Counted from the first letter of the stretch, positions 31,731-40,843 are shown. The stretch: 64,000 nucleotides of DNA from VRUE01 sp963702575 (GCA_963702575.1 CAVPCU010000003.1:1-64000), one strand, 5' to 3'. The notes: generated by a model from the sequence alone, not told the origin. Program-made: numbers and translations.

Positions 31731-31873
31731 GAGAGTTTGCCGATCTTGAAGATCTTGGTGCCGCAGTCGGGGCAAGTGCCCTGAATCGCGGGGCGGCCGT
31801 TCTTCATCGTCACCTGTTGGGGGTCTTTGATCTCGACCTTCTTGCGCTCTTTGACGCAGTAACCCTCAGCCAT
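31727..31873 (-). CDS. DUF5679 zinc-ribbon-like small protein
   Basis: A 48-residue protein with an excellent AAAGGAG ribosome site before ATG 31873. It matches the DUF5679 pattern: YCVKERKKVEIKDPQQVTMK, NGRPAIQGTCPDCGTKIFKI. The C-terminal CPDC pair is intact, but the N-terminal pair has only one cysteine (YCVKE where YCVKC is expected), so a normal four-Cys zinc site cannot form. Such proteins are abundant and small; role unknown. Confidence 0.85.
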   Translation of the reverse strand: MAEGYCVKERKKVEIKDPQQVTMKNGRPAIQGTCPDCGTKIFKIGKLS

Positions 31874-32002
31874 CTTGACTCTCCTTTCGCTGCCGTCACC
31901 GGCAAAGGCTCGCGCTGGGCGCGAGATGGATTGCGGCGAATGTAACGGAGCGAGGGGACGGGCCGCACGCACGCTAGTGCGTATTGCCACTAGTGACTAC
32001 TT

Positions 32003-32509
32003 CTACCCTTCGGCTTCCCGTTCGGCTTTTTCGTTCGCTTCGCGAGTCCGCCTGAGCAGTTCGCCCAGGTTCGCCTTGCCGCCCTTGTTCGCGCTGCCGC
32101 CGTTGTCGGCGCCCTTCGGGGAGCCGCCGCCGGCGCCTCCTGCGCCGCCCCCTTCGGGCTGCGTCGCTTCGGGTTCGGCTTCGGGCTGGGCGCCTTCTGC
32201 TTCGGGCTTCGGCTGCTTGCCTTCCGGCGCCGCCGCTTCGGGTTCGGGTTCTGCTCCGGCTTCGGCTTCAGGTTCGGGAGCGGTGGCCGCCGCGCCCGCG
32301 CCGACGGCACGGATCCGCGCTTCGAGCTTTTCCTGCAGCGCCTGCACGTCGCTTTCGCTGACCGCGTTTTCGCGGGTGTCGATCGCCAGGTAGACCGCCG
32401 CCCCGGCGCCGCCGATCGCGATCGTCGCCAGCACGAGAAAGACGCGGGTGCGCATGCCGAGCTTGCGCTCGACCTCGCCGATCCACGCCCGTAGCCCGTC
32501 CAGCGACAT
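32003..32509 (-). CDS. Membrane-anchored Glu/Pro/Ala-rich protein
   Basis: A 168-residue protein from ATG 32509. A short cytoplasmic start (SLDGLRAWIGEVERKLGMR) is followed by one membrane segment (TRVFLVLATIAIGGAGAAVYL), a short coiled coil (SESDVQALQEKLEARIR), then about 60 residues of Glu/Pro/Ala repeat (PEPEAEAGAEPEPE) and a Gly-rich, finally charged end. The layout suggests a wall-spanning spacer. No named family. Divergent from the thiolase gene. Confidence 0.7.
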   Translation of the reverse strand: MSLDGLRAWIGEVERKLGMRTRVFLVLATIAIGGAGAAVYLAIDTRENAVSESDVQALQEKLEARIRAVGAGAAATAPEPEAEAGAEPEPEAAAPEGKQPKPEAEGAQPEAEPEATQPEGGGAGGAGGGSPKGADNGGSANKGGKANLGELLRRTREANEKAEREAEG

Positions 32510-32535
32510 CGTCCTAAAACCTAGACCAAGCCCAG

Positions 32536-32580
32536 TGACTTTGTGTTTAGTTCGGTATAGCGGCAAGAAGGACAAAGTCA
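32536..32580. promoter_or_regulatory. Inverted TGACTTTGT / ACAAAGTCA pair before the thiolase gene
   Basis: Perfect 9-base arms at 32536-32544 and 32572-32580, centred about 75 bases before the thiolase ATG. Related to the palindrome at 31029-31042. Could be an operator shared by lipid genes. Confidence 0.35.
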
Positions 32581-32633
32581 GCGGGCGCGCTACCCTGCGG
32601 CCCCCAACCACGAGCTTGCAAGGAGAGCACCGC

Positions 32634-33794
32634 ATGCCAGAGGCAGTAATCGTCGACACCGTCCGCACGCCGATCGGCCGCGCCTTCAAGGGCTCGCTGG
32701 CACAGCTCCGCCCCGACGAGATGGGCGCCTACGTGGTCGACAAGCTGCTCGAGCGCAACCCCGAGGTCGACCCGGCCGAGGTCGAAGACCTCTTCTGCGG
32801 GTGCGGCATGCCGCAGGGCCTGCAGGCCTTCAACATCGGCCGCATCGTCTCGCTGCTCTCCGAGAAGCTGCCGAAAGAGGTCAACGGCGTCACCGTCTCC
32901 CGCTACTGCTCCTCCAGCCTCGACGCGATCCGCCACGCCGGCAACGCGATCAAGGCCGGCGAGGGCGACGTCTACATCGCCGCCGGGATCGAGTGGGTGA
33001 GCCGCTACAACGAGCGCACCGAGCCGGCCGGCGCCGCCGACCAGAACGAGAACCTGCAGGGCAACGACGGGCAGCCCAACGCCTACATCGAAATGGGCCT
33101 GACCGCGGTCAACGTCGCCAACCGCTACGAGGTCAGCCGCGCCGACATGGACAAGTTCGCGCAGCGCTCCCAGGAACTGGCGGTGCGCTCGCAGGAGGAC
33201 GGCTTCTTCGACCGCGAGATCGTCCCGGTGACCCTGCCCGACGGCACCGAGGTCGCCAAGGACGACGGCCCGCGCGCCTCCTCGACCCTGGAGAAGCTCT
33301 CCGAACTGCCCGAGGCATTCGGCGGCGGCGGCGTCACCGCCGGCAATTCCTGCCCGCTCAACGACGGTGCCGCCGCGGTGCTGATCATGAGCGACACCAA
33401 GGCGAAGGAGCTGGGCCTGACCCCGCGCGCCCGGATCGTCACCGCGGCGACCTTCGGCAACGAGCCCGAGTACATGGGCGTCGCCCCGATCGGCGCGATC
33501 AAGAAGGTGCTCGACCGGGCCGGGATGACGATCGACGACGTCGGCGCGGTCGAGCTGAACGAGGCCTTCGCCGCCCAGGTGATCCCGATCATGGACGAGT
33601 GCGACATCCCGCTGGAGAAGCTCAACACCCACGGCGGCGCGATCGCCCTCGGCCACCCCTTCGGGATGACCGGCGCCCGCATCATGGGCACCCTGCTCAA
33701 CGTGCTCGAGACCGACGACCACCAGGTCGGCCTCGAGACCATGTGCGTCGCCGGGGGTCAGGGCAAGGCAATGCTCGTGGAGCGCCTCAACTGA
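32634..33794 (+). CDS. fadA: Acetyl-CoA C-acyltransferase (thiolase)
   Basis: A 386-residue thiolase from ATG 32634 with an AAGGAGA ribosome site. Nucleophilic Cys in VSRYCSSSLDAI (about 91), His in GGAIALGHPFGMTGAR (about 340) and second Cys in MCVAGGQGKAM (about 371). It thiolytically shortens 3-ketoacyl-CoA in beta-oxidation, or condenses acetyl-CoA in reverse. The next gene is a thioesterase on the same strand. Confidence 0.93.
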   Translation: MPEAVIVDTVRTPIGRAFKGSLAQLRPDEMGAYVVDKLLERNPEVDPAEVEDLFCGCGMPQGLQAFNIGRIVSLLSEKLPKEVNGVTVSRYCSSSLDAIRHAGNAIKAGEGDVYIAAGIEWVSRYNERTEPAGAADQNENLQGNDGQPNAYIEMGLTAVNVANRYEVSRADMDKFAQRSQELAVRSQEDGFFDREIVPVTLPDGTEVAKDDGPRASSTLEKLSELPEAFGGGGVTAGNSCPLNDGAAAVLIMSDTKAKELGLTPRARIVTAATFGNEPEYMGVAPIGAIKKVLDRAGMTIDDVGAVELNEAFAAQVIPIMDECDIPLEKLNTHGGAIALGHPFGMTGARIMGTLLNVLETDDHQVGLETMCVAGGQGKAMLVERLN

Positions 33795-33838
33795 GCGACG
33801 ACGCGGCGCATCCGAGCTCGCTGATCACGCCGCAATCG

Positions 33839-34246
33839 GTGCGGGACTTCCTGCCGGGGAGCTTTCCCGGCGACCTCGGGATCGAGCCGCTGGAGATCGA
33901 GGACTCGCACTCGCGCGGCCGGATCGTCGTCGACAGGCGCCACCTGCATCCCGGCGGCTTCGTCCACGGCGGGGTCTGGACCGCGCTCGGCGACACCGTC
34001 GCCGCCTGGGCGACCTTCCGGGTGATCCCGCCCGGCCACAACTTCACCACGATCGAGCTGAAGCTGAACGTGTTCGCCGCCGGCGTCGATGGCGACGAGA
34101 TCGTCGGCATCGCCGAGCCACTGCACACCGGCAAGAGCACGGTCGTGATCGAGGTGCGGATGGAGCGCCACCGCGAGGGCTCCGAGCCCCGCCTGGCGGC
34201 CAACCTCATCGTCACCCAGTTCGTCCTCCCGCCTGAGGGCGGCTGA
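33839..34246 (+). CDS. Hotdog-fold acyl-CoA thioesterase (PaaI/4HBT-like)
   Basis: 135 residues from GTG 33839. The frame is open upstream into the thiolase gene but offers no ATG/GTG/TTG there. Active-site region HPGGFVHGGVWTALGDTVAA (about 37-56) and the central strand NFTTIELKLNVFAAG match the 4HBT superfamily. It would hydrolyse acyl-CoA thioesters, sensible beside a thiolase. Probably co-transcribed with it. Confidence 0.85.
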   Translation: MRDFLPGSFPGDLGIEPLEIEDSHSRGRIVVDRRHLHPGGFVHGGVWTALGDTVAAWATFRVIPPGHNFTTIELKLNVFAAGVDGDEIVGIAEPLHTGKSTVVIEVRMERHREGSEPRLAANLIVTQFVLPPEGG

Positions 34247-34329
34247 CCGGCGCATATCGGCGTCCTCGCTCGCTCGCGTGCAGAGCACGCCACGCTCCCT
34301 GCGTCCTTGATCTGCTTGGTCAGACGCCC

Positions 34330-36792
34330 TCAGGCAGATTCAAGTCGTTCTATTGCCGGCAGGCGCCACATCGCGCTGGCGATCGTCAGGCCGACCGCGG
34401 CGCAGAGGAGGGCGAGGAACCACTGGGTCGCGTCGAGCAGGGCCATGTCGAAGAATTCGCGGACGGGGGCGGCGGCGAGGATCAGGGCGAAGAGAGCGCC
34501 GAGGCCGGCGACCATCGCCAGCATGTAGCTCTGGATCGCGATGTGCTCGCGGCCGGGGCCGCGCTCGAGCAGGAGGACGAAGGCGAGGCCGAGGATTATC
34601 AGCGTCGTCGTCGCCGCGGTGCGGCCGGCTTCGAGCGTCCCGCCGAAGACCGTGTCGACGAGGAAGAAGCTGAGGATCGAGCCGAGCGCCGTCGCCAGCC
34701 CGGCCGGCACCGCGAACGCCGCCAGGGCGCGCAGCAGGCGGCCGCGGTAGAGCGGCCCGTCCGAGGGCGCCAGGGCGAGCACGAAGGAGGGGATGCCGAT
34801 CGTGAGGAAGGCGGCCAGGGTGAGGTGGCGCGGCAGGAAGGGGAAGGCGAAGCCAGGCAAGGCGACGAGCACGATCAGCGCCGCCGCGTAGACGCTCTTG
34901 GTCAAGTAGAGGCGGCCGAGGCGGTGGATGTTGCGGGCGATCCGGCGCCCCTCGGCGACCGCTTCGGGCAGGCGGGCGAACTCGTCCTTGAGCAGGACGA
35001 CGTCGGCGACGCCCTTGGTCACCTGGGTCCCCGAGCCCATCGCCACCGCCAGCCGCGCCTGCTTCAGCGCCGGCACGTCGTTGACCCCGTCGCCGATCAT
35101 CGCCGTGTAGCGGCCGGCGTCGCGCAGCGCCTCGACCAGCGCCCGCTTCTGCTCGGGCGCGATCCGGCAGAAGATCGTGTTGCGCAGGGCGGCCGCGGCG
35201 AGGCCCTCGGGGTCGTCCGGGAGGTCCGGCCCCTCGATCACGCCCGCCTCGCGCGGCACCCCCACCGCGTAGGCGACCGCGGTCACGGTCGCCCGCGCGT
35301 CGCCCGAGATCAGCTTCAGGTCGACTTCGGCGTCGCGGATGAAGGCGATCGTCTCGGCCGCGTCGGGGCGCAACGTCTCTTCGAGGAAGACCAGCGCCAG
35401 CGGCGCCAGCCGCGGCGGCGGCACGTGGGCGGCGTCCTCGGGCAGCGGGTCGGGCGAGCTGCCGAAGGCGACGACGCGGCGCCCCGCCGCGGTCTCCTCC
35501 TCCAGCCTGCGCGCCAGCCCCGGCGGCAGCGCCAGCGCGCCCGAGGCGGCGAGGACATCTGGGGCCCCCATGACGTATGAGGTCATATGAGGGGACTTCG
35601 CGGAGGTCGCGTCACTATCTGATTCCCGCGACCGGAGCGGAGGCCCCTCCATGGTGATTCCGCTCCACTTCCACTTCGAGGAGAAGGGGACCTCGCCGGA
35701 GACCCGCGCCGGCTGCGCCGGGAAGGCCGCGGCGACCGTCTCCAGCGTGCGGTTGCGCTCGCCGGCGCTCGCCGCGAAGCGCCCCAGCGCGGCCTTCACC
35801 TCCTCCGGGTCGCCGCCGTCGGCCACCTCGACGCCCAACAGCCGCAGCTTGCCGTCGGTCAGCGTGCCGGTCTTGTCGACGCAGATCGTGTCGACCGCGG
35901 CGAGGCTCTCGGTGGCGCTCATCTGCTGCACCAGCGTGTCCTTGCGCGCCAGCCGCACGGCGGCGACGGCGAAGGTGACGCTCATCAAGAGGACGAGGCC
36001 CTCGGGGATCAGCGTCACCAGGCCGGCGGTCGCCGTCTGCGCGGCGTCGACCACGCTGGTGCCGCGCAGCTGGAAGGTGATCAGCAGCAGCACCGCCAGC
36101 GGCGCCATCGCCCAGGTGCAGGCGACGATCACCCGGTTGACCTCCCCCTGCAGCGGCGAGGGCGGGTGGCGGAAGGCGCGCGCCTCGCCGGCGAGCCGCC
36201 CGGCGTAGCTCTGCTCGCGGACCGCGTCGACTTCGTAGCGGCCCGAGCCGGAGACGCAGAAGGAGCCCGAGAGCGCCCTCTCCCCCGCGCCCTTGCGCAC
36301 CCCGTCGGCCTCGCCGGTCAGCATCGACTCGTCGAGGGTCATCCCGCGGCTGGCGATCACCGCGCCGTCGGCGACGAGCTGGTCGCCGGGCTCGATCGCG
36401 ACCACGTCGCCGGGGACGACCTCGTCGGCGAGCAGGCTGACGAGGGCGCCGTCGCGCAGCACTTTCGCGTGCGGGGCGACCAGCACCGCCAGCTCGTCCA
36501 GCGTCCGCTTCGCCTTCAGCTCCTGGCGGATGCCGATGTAGGAGTTGACGATCGCGATCAGGCCGAAGACCGCGTCGGCGATCAGGCCGAGCGAGAGGAT
36601 GAGGACGAAGAAGACGCCGATGATCGCGTTGAACAACGTGAAGACGTTGCCGGCGACGATGCTCGAGACCGAGCGCGAGGAGGGTTCGTCGGGCGGCCCG
36701 AGCTTGCGCAGCCGCTTCGCCGCCTCGGCGCTGGTCAGGCCGCTCGCGTCGGCCCCCTGCTGCTCGCGTGCAGTGGCGGTCCTGGAAGCCAT
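34330..36792 (-). CDS. Cation-transporting P-type ATPase, CtpE-like
   Basis: 820 residues from ATG 36792. The much longer open frame upstream is the shadow of other genes. P-type marks: SMLTGEADG (about 157), phosphorylated Asp in DKTGTLTDG (about 304), SGDARATV, MIGDGVNDVPALK (about 566). Membrane segments flank these: two near residues 50-90, two near 230-300 including LIPEGLVLL, six at the end. The N-terminal NVFTLFNAIIGVFFVLILSL and overall length fit the CtpE group, reported to take up calcium. The ion is inferred. A 22-residue insertion (35578-35643) sits in the nucleotide-binding domain. Confidence 0.88.
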   Translation of the reverse strand: MASRTATAREQQGADASGLTSAEAAKRLRKLGPPDEPSSRSVSSIVAGNVFTLFNAIIGVFFVLILSLGLIADAVFGLIAIVNSYIGIRQELKAKRTLDELAVLVAPHAKVLRDGALVSLLADEVVPGDVVAIEPGDQLVADGAVIASRGMTLDESMLTGEADGVRKGAGERALSGSFCVSGSGRYEVDAVREQSYAGRLAGEARAFRHPPSPLQGEVNRVIVACTWAMAPLAVLLLITFQLRGTSVVDAAQTATAGLVTLIPEGLVLLMSVTFAVAAVRLARKDTLVQQMSATESLAAVDTICVDKTGTLTDGKLRLLGVEVADGGDPEEVKAALGRFAASAGERNRTLETVAAAFPAQPARVSGEVPFSSKWKWSGITMEGPPLRSRESDSDATSAKSPHMTSYVMGAPDVLAASGALALPPGLARRLEEETAAGRRVVAFGSSPDPLPEDAAHVPPPRLAPLALVFLEETLRPDAAETIAFIRDAEVDLKLISGDARATVTAVAYAVGVPREAGVIEGPDLPDDPEGLAAAALRNTIFCRIAPEQKRALVEALRDAGRYTAMIGDGVNDVPALKQARLAVAMGSGTQVTKGVADVVLLKDEFARLPEAVAEGRRIARNIHRLGRLYLTKSVYAAALIVLVALPGFAFPFLPRHLTLAAFLTIGIPSFVLALAPSDGPLYRGRLLRALAAFAVPAGLATALGSILSFFLVDTVFGGTLEAGRTAATTTLIILGLAFVLLLERGPGREHIAIQSYMLAMVAGLGALFALILAAAPVREFFDMALLDATQWFLALLCAAVGLTIASAMWRLPAIERLESA
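35578..35643 (-). repeat. 66-bp in-frame insertion in the P-type ATPase gene
   Basis: Encodes PPLRSRESDSDATSAKSPHM plus TS between TMEG and YVMGAP, where related ATPases have only a few residues. The DNA contains a 7-bp inverted repeat (GGTCGCG/CGCGACC) and a tandem CCTCATA word. It is different in sequence from the element at 17210-17255. Confidence 0.45.
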
Positions 36793-36819
36793 GGGGACAT
36801 TCAATAGGGTTCCCGGCGG

Positions 36820-37866
36820 ATGGCTCTCAAACTCGGACTGAATCTCGGCTACTGGGGGATCGGCCCCGCGGGGGAGGACGCGGTCGAGGTCGTGCGCGCG
36901 GCCGAGGGCGCCGGCTTCGAGTCGGTCTGGGTGGCCGAGTCCTACGGCTCCGACGCGGTCAGCGTGCTCGCCTGGCTCGCCCCGCAGACCAAGACGATCA
37001 ACCTCGGCGCGGCGATCATGCAGGTGCCGGCGCGCCCACCCGCGGCGGCGGCGATGGCCGGGGCGACGATCGACAAGCTCTCCGGCGGCCGCTTCCTCTT
37101 CGGCTTCGGGCCGTCGGGGCCGCAGGTCTCCGAGGGCTGGTACGGGGTCCCCTACGCCAAGCCCTGGGGGCGCACCCGCGAGTACGTCGAAGTCGTCCGC
37201 GAGATCGTCGCCCGCGAGGGGCCGGTGCAGCACGAGGGCGAGCACTACCAGCTGCCGCTGCCGGGTGGCGAGGGCAAGGCGCTGAAGCTCAACTTCCACC
37301 CCGAGCGCAACCGCATCCCCGTCTTCCTCGGCGCGATCGGGCGCAAATCGGTCGAGCTGGCGGCGGAGATCGCCGACGGCTGGATCCCGATCTTCTTCTC
37401 GGTCGATGCTTTCGCGCGGACCTGGGGCGAGCACCTCGAGGCCGGCTTCGCCAAGGGCGGGCGGGCGCGCGCCGACCTCGAGGTCTCCCCCTCGCTGCAG
37501 GTCGCGATCGACGGCGACCTCGAGGCGGCCAAGAGCGTGGTCAAGGCGGGGCTCGTCCTCTACTTCGGCGGGATGGGCAGCCGCAAGACCAACTTCTACG
37601 TCGATCTGGCGCACCGCTTCGGCTTCGGCGAGGTCGCCGACGAGGTCCAGCGCCGCTTCCAGGACGGCGACCGCGCCGGCGCCTTCGAGGCGATGCCCGA
37701 CGAGATCGTCGAGGCGACCTCGCTGGTCGGCACCGAGGCCGAGGTGGCGGAGCGGATCGAGCGCTTCCGCGGCGCCGGCATCGACCGCCTGATCGTCTCC
37801 CCCGTCCACGCGGATCGCGGCCAGCAGCTGCACACGTTGGAGCGCCTGGCGGCGCTCACCGGATGA
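36820..37866 (+). CDS. LLM-class F420-dependent oxidoreductase
   Basis: A 348-residue TIM-barrel of the luciferase-like family: MALKLGLNLGYWGIGPAGED, FESVWVAESYGSDAVSVLAW, INLGAAIMQVPARPP, LSGGRFLFGFGPSGPQVSEG, PVFLGAIGRKSVELAAEIAD. These match the F420-using branch (CofE/mer-like numbering; second member at 47125). The substrate cannot be deduced. It diverges from the P-type ATPase with 27 bases between starts. Confidence 0.88.
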   Translation: MALKLGLNLGYWGIGPAGEDAVEVVRAAEGAGFESVWVAESYGSDAVSVLAWLAPQTKTINLGAAIMQVPARPPAAAAMAGATIDKLSGGRFLFGFGPSGPQVSEGWYGVPYAKPWGRTREYVEVVREIVAREGPVQHEGEHYQLPLPGGEGKALKLNFHPERNRIPVFLGAIGRKSVELAAEIADGWIPIFFSVDAFARTWGEHLEAGFAKGGRARADLEVSPSLQVAIDGDLEAAKSVVKAGLVLYFGGMGSRKTNFYVDLAHRFGFGEVADEVQRRFQDGDRAGAFEAMPDEIVEATSLVGTEAEVAERIERFRGAGIDRLIVSPVHADRGQQLHTLERLAALTG

Positions 37867-37905
37867 CGCCGGAACCTTCCCCAATCCCATAACCTTCCCC
37901 GCCGC

Positions 37906-39024
37906 GTGAAGATCGGAGTGCCGAAAGAGACCGTCGAGGGGGAGCGCCGGGTCGCGCTGGTGCCCGACGTGGTCAACTCGCTGAAGAAGAACGAGCACGT
38001 CGACGTGGTCGTCGAGTCCGGCGCGGGCGAGGCGGCGGGCCATCCCGACTCCCAGTACGAGGAGGCGGGTGCCGAGATCGGCGACCCCGCGGTCGCCTGG
38101 GGGGCCGACGTCGTCCTCCGCGTCGCGACCCCCACCGCCGAGGAGATCGGCAAGCTCAGGTCCGGCCAGATCCTGATCGGCCACCTGGCGCCGTGGACCG
38201 CGGCCGAGACCAACAAGGCGTTCGCCGCCGCCGGGGTGACCAGCTTCGCGATGGAGGCGATCCCGCGGACGACGCGGGCGCAGGCGATGGACGCTCTCTC
38301 CTCGCAGGCCGCCGCCGGCGGCTACGCGGCGATGCTGATCGCCGCCCGCGAGTCGGGCCGCTTCTTCGGCATGATGACCACCGCCGCCGGCACCGTGCCG
38401 CCGGCCAAGGTGCTGGTGCTGGGCGCCGGCGTCGCCGGGCTGCAGGCGGTCGCCACGGCGAAGCGGCTGGGGGCGATCGTCACCGGCTTCGACATCCGCC
38501 GCGCCGCCTGGGAGCAGATCGCCTCGCTCGGCGGGCGGCCGCTCGAACTCGACTTCATCCCCGACGCCGAAGGCGAGGGCGGCTATGCCCGGCCGCTGAC
38601 CGACGAGGAGAACGCCAAGGTGGTCGAGGCGATCGGCGAGAACGCCGCCAAGCAGGACGTGATCGTGACCACGGCGGCGATCCCGGGCCGCCCGGCACCG
38701 CGACTGATCACCGCCGAGGCGGTGCGCGGGATGCAGCCCGGCTCGGTGATCGTCGACCTCGCCGCCGAGAGCGGCGGCAACTGCGAGCTGACGCGGGCGG
38801 GCGAGACGGTGGTCGAGGCGGGCGTCAAGGTGGTCGGGCCGCGCAACCTGGCCAGCGAGATGCCGGTTCCGGCGTCGCAGCTCTACGCCAAGAACCTCGA
38901 GAACCTGCTCGGGCTGCTGATCGGCGAGGAGGGCGCGCTGAGCGTCGACTTCGACGACGACATCGTCGCCGCCGCCTGCATCACCCACGGCGGCAAGATC
39001 CGCAACGAGAGGGCGGCCAAGTAG
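37906..39024 (+). CDS. pntAA: Proton-translocating NAD(P) transhydrogenase, subunit alpha part 1
   Basis: A 372-residue soluble NAD(H)-binding domain I: MKIGVPKETVEGERRVALVP from GTG, GQILIGHLAPWT, MEAIPRTTRAQAMDALSSQA, VLVLGAGVAGLQAVATAKRL (NAD fold), FDIRRAAWEQIASLGG, VIVTTAAIPGRPAPRLIT. With PntAB and PntB it transfers hydride from NADH to NADP using proton inflow. The gene ends exactly where pntAB begins. Confidence 0.95.
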   Translation: MKIGVPKETVEGERRVALVPDVVNSLKKNEHVDVVVESGAGEAAGHPDSQYEEAGAEIGDPAVAWGADVVLRVATPTAEEIGKLRSGQILIGHLAPWTAAETNKAFAAAGVTSFAMEAIPRTTRAQAMDALSSQAAAGGYAAMLIAARESGRFFGMMTTAAGTVPPAKVLVLGAGVAGLQAVATAKRLGAIVTGFDIRRAAWEQIASLGGRPLELDFIPDAEGEGGYARPLTDEENAKVVEAIGENAAKQDVIVTTAAIPGRPAPRLITAEAVRGMQPGSVIVDLAAESGGNCELTRAGETVVEAGVKVVGPRNLASEMPVPASQLYAKNLENLLGLLIGEEGALSVDFDDDIVAAACITHGGKIRNERAAK

Positions 39025-39327
39025 ATGAGCCTGTTCACCGAGATCACGATCTTCGTCCTCGCCGCCTTCGTCGGCTTCGAGGTGATCTCCAAGGTGCCGA
39101 CCACCCTGCACACGCCGCTGATGTCGCAGACCAACGCGATCCACGGCATCGTCATGCTCGGCGGGCTGATCGTCGTCGGCTATGCCAACGACCCGCTCGA
39201 GTACGTGATCGGCACGATCGCGATCGCCTTCGGCACGATCAACGTCGTCGGCGGCTTCATGGTCACCGACCGGATGCTCGGCATGTTCAGCAAAAAGCCG
39301 AAACCGAAGGCCGAGGAGAAGAAGTGA
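39025..39327 (+). CDS. pntAB: NAD(P) transhydrogenase, subunit alpha part 2 (membrane)
   Basis: 100 residues with about three membrane helices (LFTEITIFVLAAFVGFEVIS, GIVMLGGLIVVGYA, IGTIAIAFGTINVVGGFMVT) and the typical TLHTPLMSQTNAIHGIV. The ending KKPKPKAEEKK is a basic cytoplasmic tail. Domain IIa of the proton channel. Directly abuts pntAA; its stop overlaps the pntB start (GTGA). Confidence 0.95.
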   Translation: MSLFTEITIFVLAAFVGFEVISKVPTTLHTPLMSQTNAIHGIVMLGGLIVVGYANDPLEYVIGTIAIAFGTINVVGGFMVTDRMLGMFSKKPKPKAEEKK

Positions 39328-40763
39328 TCGCCGAGGCAGTGCTGAAGCCGGGCGGCGACGCCGCCACGGCGCTCTACATCGTCGCCTTCTCGATGTTCAT
39401 CATCGGGGTCAAACGCGGCACCCACCCGACCACGGCCAAGCAGGGCAACATGGTCGCCGCGGTCGGGATGGCGGTCGCGGTCGTCACCACGCTGCTGCTC
39501 GACGGCGTCGGCAACTGGGGGCTGATCGCGATCGGAATCGGGGTCGGCGCGACGATCGGCGTGATCGCCTCGACCCGCGTGCAGATGACCGAGATGCCGC
39601 AGATGGTCGCCCTCTACAACGGGGTCGGCGGCGGCGCCGTCGCGCTGATCGCCTGGTCGGAGATCCGCCACGGGATCAGCGGCATCGACAGCGGCGCGAT
39701 CGCCGAAATCCCGCTCGAAGAGCTGATCCCGACGCTGTTCGCCGCGGTCGTCGGCTCGGTCTCCTTCTGGGGCTCGAACATCGCCTTCGCCAAGCTCCAG
39801 GACCTGATCCCGACCCGGCCGCTCTCGGTCCCCGGCCAGCAGGTGGTCAACGCCGCGCTGCTGCTCGGCATCCTCGCCGCCTGTGTCGACATCGCGGTCA
39901 ACAACGGCGATCCCTCGCAAGGGCTCTTCATCGCGATCCTGCTCGCCGCGGCGCTGCTCGGCAACCTCGTCGTCCTGCCGATCGGCGGCGCCGACATGCC
40001 GGTGGTGATCTCGCTGCTGAATGCCTTCACCGGCCTCTCGGCGGCGGCCGCCGGCTTCGCCCTGCACAACGTCGCCCTGATCGTCGCCGGCACCCTGGTC
40101 GGCTCCTCGGGAACGATCCTGACGATGGAGATGGCGACCGCGATGAACCGCTCGGTCGGCAACGTCCTCTTCGCCGGCTTCGGCGGGGCGCCGGCGGGGG
40201 GCGGGGGCGGGGGCGGGACGACGGAGGAACGCCCGGTGACCTCGATCGGCGCCCAGGACGCGGCGATCAAGCTCGCCTACGCCGACTCGGTCGTGATCGT
40301 CCCCGGCTACGGCCTCGCCGTCGCCCAGGCCCAGCACGCGATCAAGGAGGTGGCGAACGAGCTGGAGAAGCGCGGTGTCACGGTCAGCTACGCGATCCAC
40401 CCCGTGGCGGGCCGCATGCCGGGCCACATGAACGTGCTGCTGGCCGAGGCCGACGTGCCCTACGAGCAGCTGAAGGAGATGGACGAGATCAACCCGGAGA
40501 TGCCGCGCACCGACGTGGCCGTGGTCGTCGGCGCCAACGACGTCACCAACCCGGCGGCGAAAAACGACCCCGACAGCCCGATCGCCGGCATGCCGATCAT
40601 CGAAGTCGACCAGGCCCAGCAGGTGATCGTGATCAAGCGCTCCCTCTCCCCCGGCTTCGCCGGCATCGACAACGACCTCTTCTACGAGCCGAACACCTCG
40701 ATGCTCTTCGCCGACGCCAAACAGGCCGCGTCGGACATAGCCGCCGAGATCCAGCAGCTCTAG
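39324..40763 (+). CDS. pntB: NAD(P) transhydrogenase, subunit beta
   Basis: 479 residues from GTG 39324. Eight or nine membrane segments to about residue 285 (QMTEMPQMVALYNGVGGGAV, SVSFWGSNIAFAKLQDLI, ADMPVVISLLNAFTGLSAAA), a Gly-rich linker, then the NADP-binding domain III (VIVPGYGLAVAQAQHAIKEV, YAIHPVAGRMPGHMNVLLAE, VVVGANDVTNPAAK, LSPGFAGIDNDLFYEPNT). Completes the three-gene operon; a hairpin follows at 40826. Confidence 0.96.
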   Translation: MIAEAVLKPGGDAATALYIVAFSMFIIGVKRGTHPTTAKQGNMVAAVGMAVAVVTTLLLDGVGNWGLIAIGIGVGATIGVIASTRVQMTEMPQMVALYNGVGGGAVALIAWSEIRHGISGIDSGAIAEIPLEELIPTLFAAVVGSVSFWGSNIAFAKLQDLIPTRPLSVPGQQVVNAALLLGILAACVDIAVNNGDPSQGLFIAILLAAALLGNLVVLPIGGADMPVVISLLNAFTGLSAAAAGFALHNVALIVAGTLVGSSGTILTMEMATAMNRSVGNVLFAGFGGAPAGGGGGGGTTEERPVTSIGAQDAAIKLAYADSVVIVPGYGLAVAQAQHAIKEVANELEKRGVTVSYAIHPVAGRMPGHMNVLLAEADVPYEQLKEMDEINPEMPRTDVAVVVGANDVTNPAAKNDPDSPIAGMPIIEVDQAQQVIVIKRSLSPGFAGIDNDLFYEPNTSMLFADAKQAASDIAAEIQQL

Positions 40764-40825
40764 CCCCGCGGGCGCCCGGCGTCCCGTCAAGGCGCCCAGG
40801 GCGTTCCTGCAAATTCCACACATCC

Positions 40826-40843
40826 CGCCCCCCAAGGGGGGCG
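40826..40843 (+). terminator. Terminator of the pnt operon
   Basis: An 8-bp stem CGCCCCCC/GGGGGGCG with two bases between the arms, 63 bases past the pntB stop. No T-run. Confidence 0.5.

Noticed and set aside
34330..39144. 1604-codon open frame on the minus strand
   Set aside because: Only the part from ATG 36792 is the P-type ATPase. The rest is antisense to the LLM and pntAA genes.
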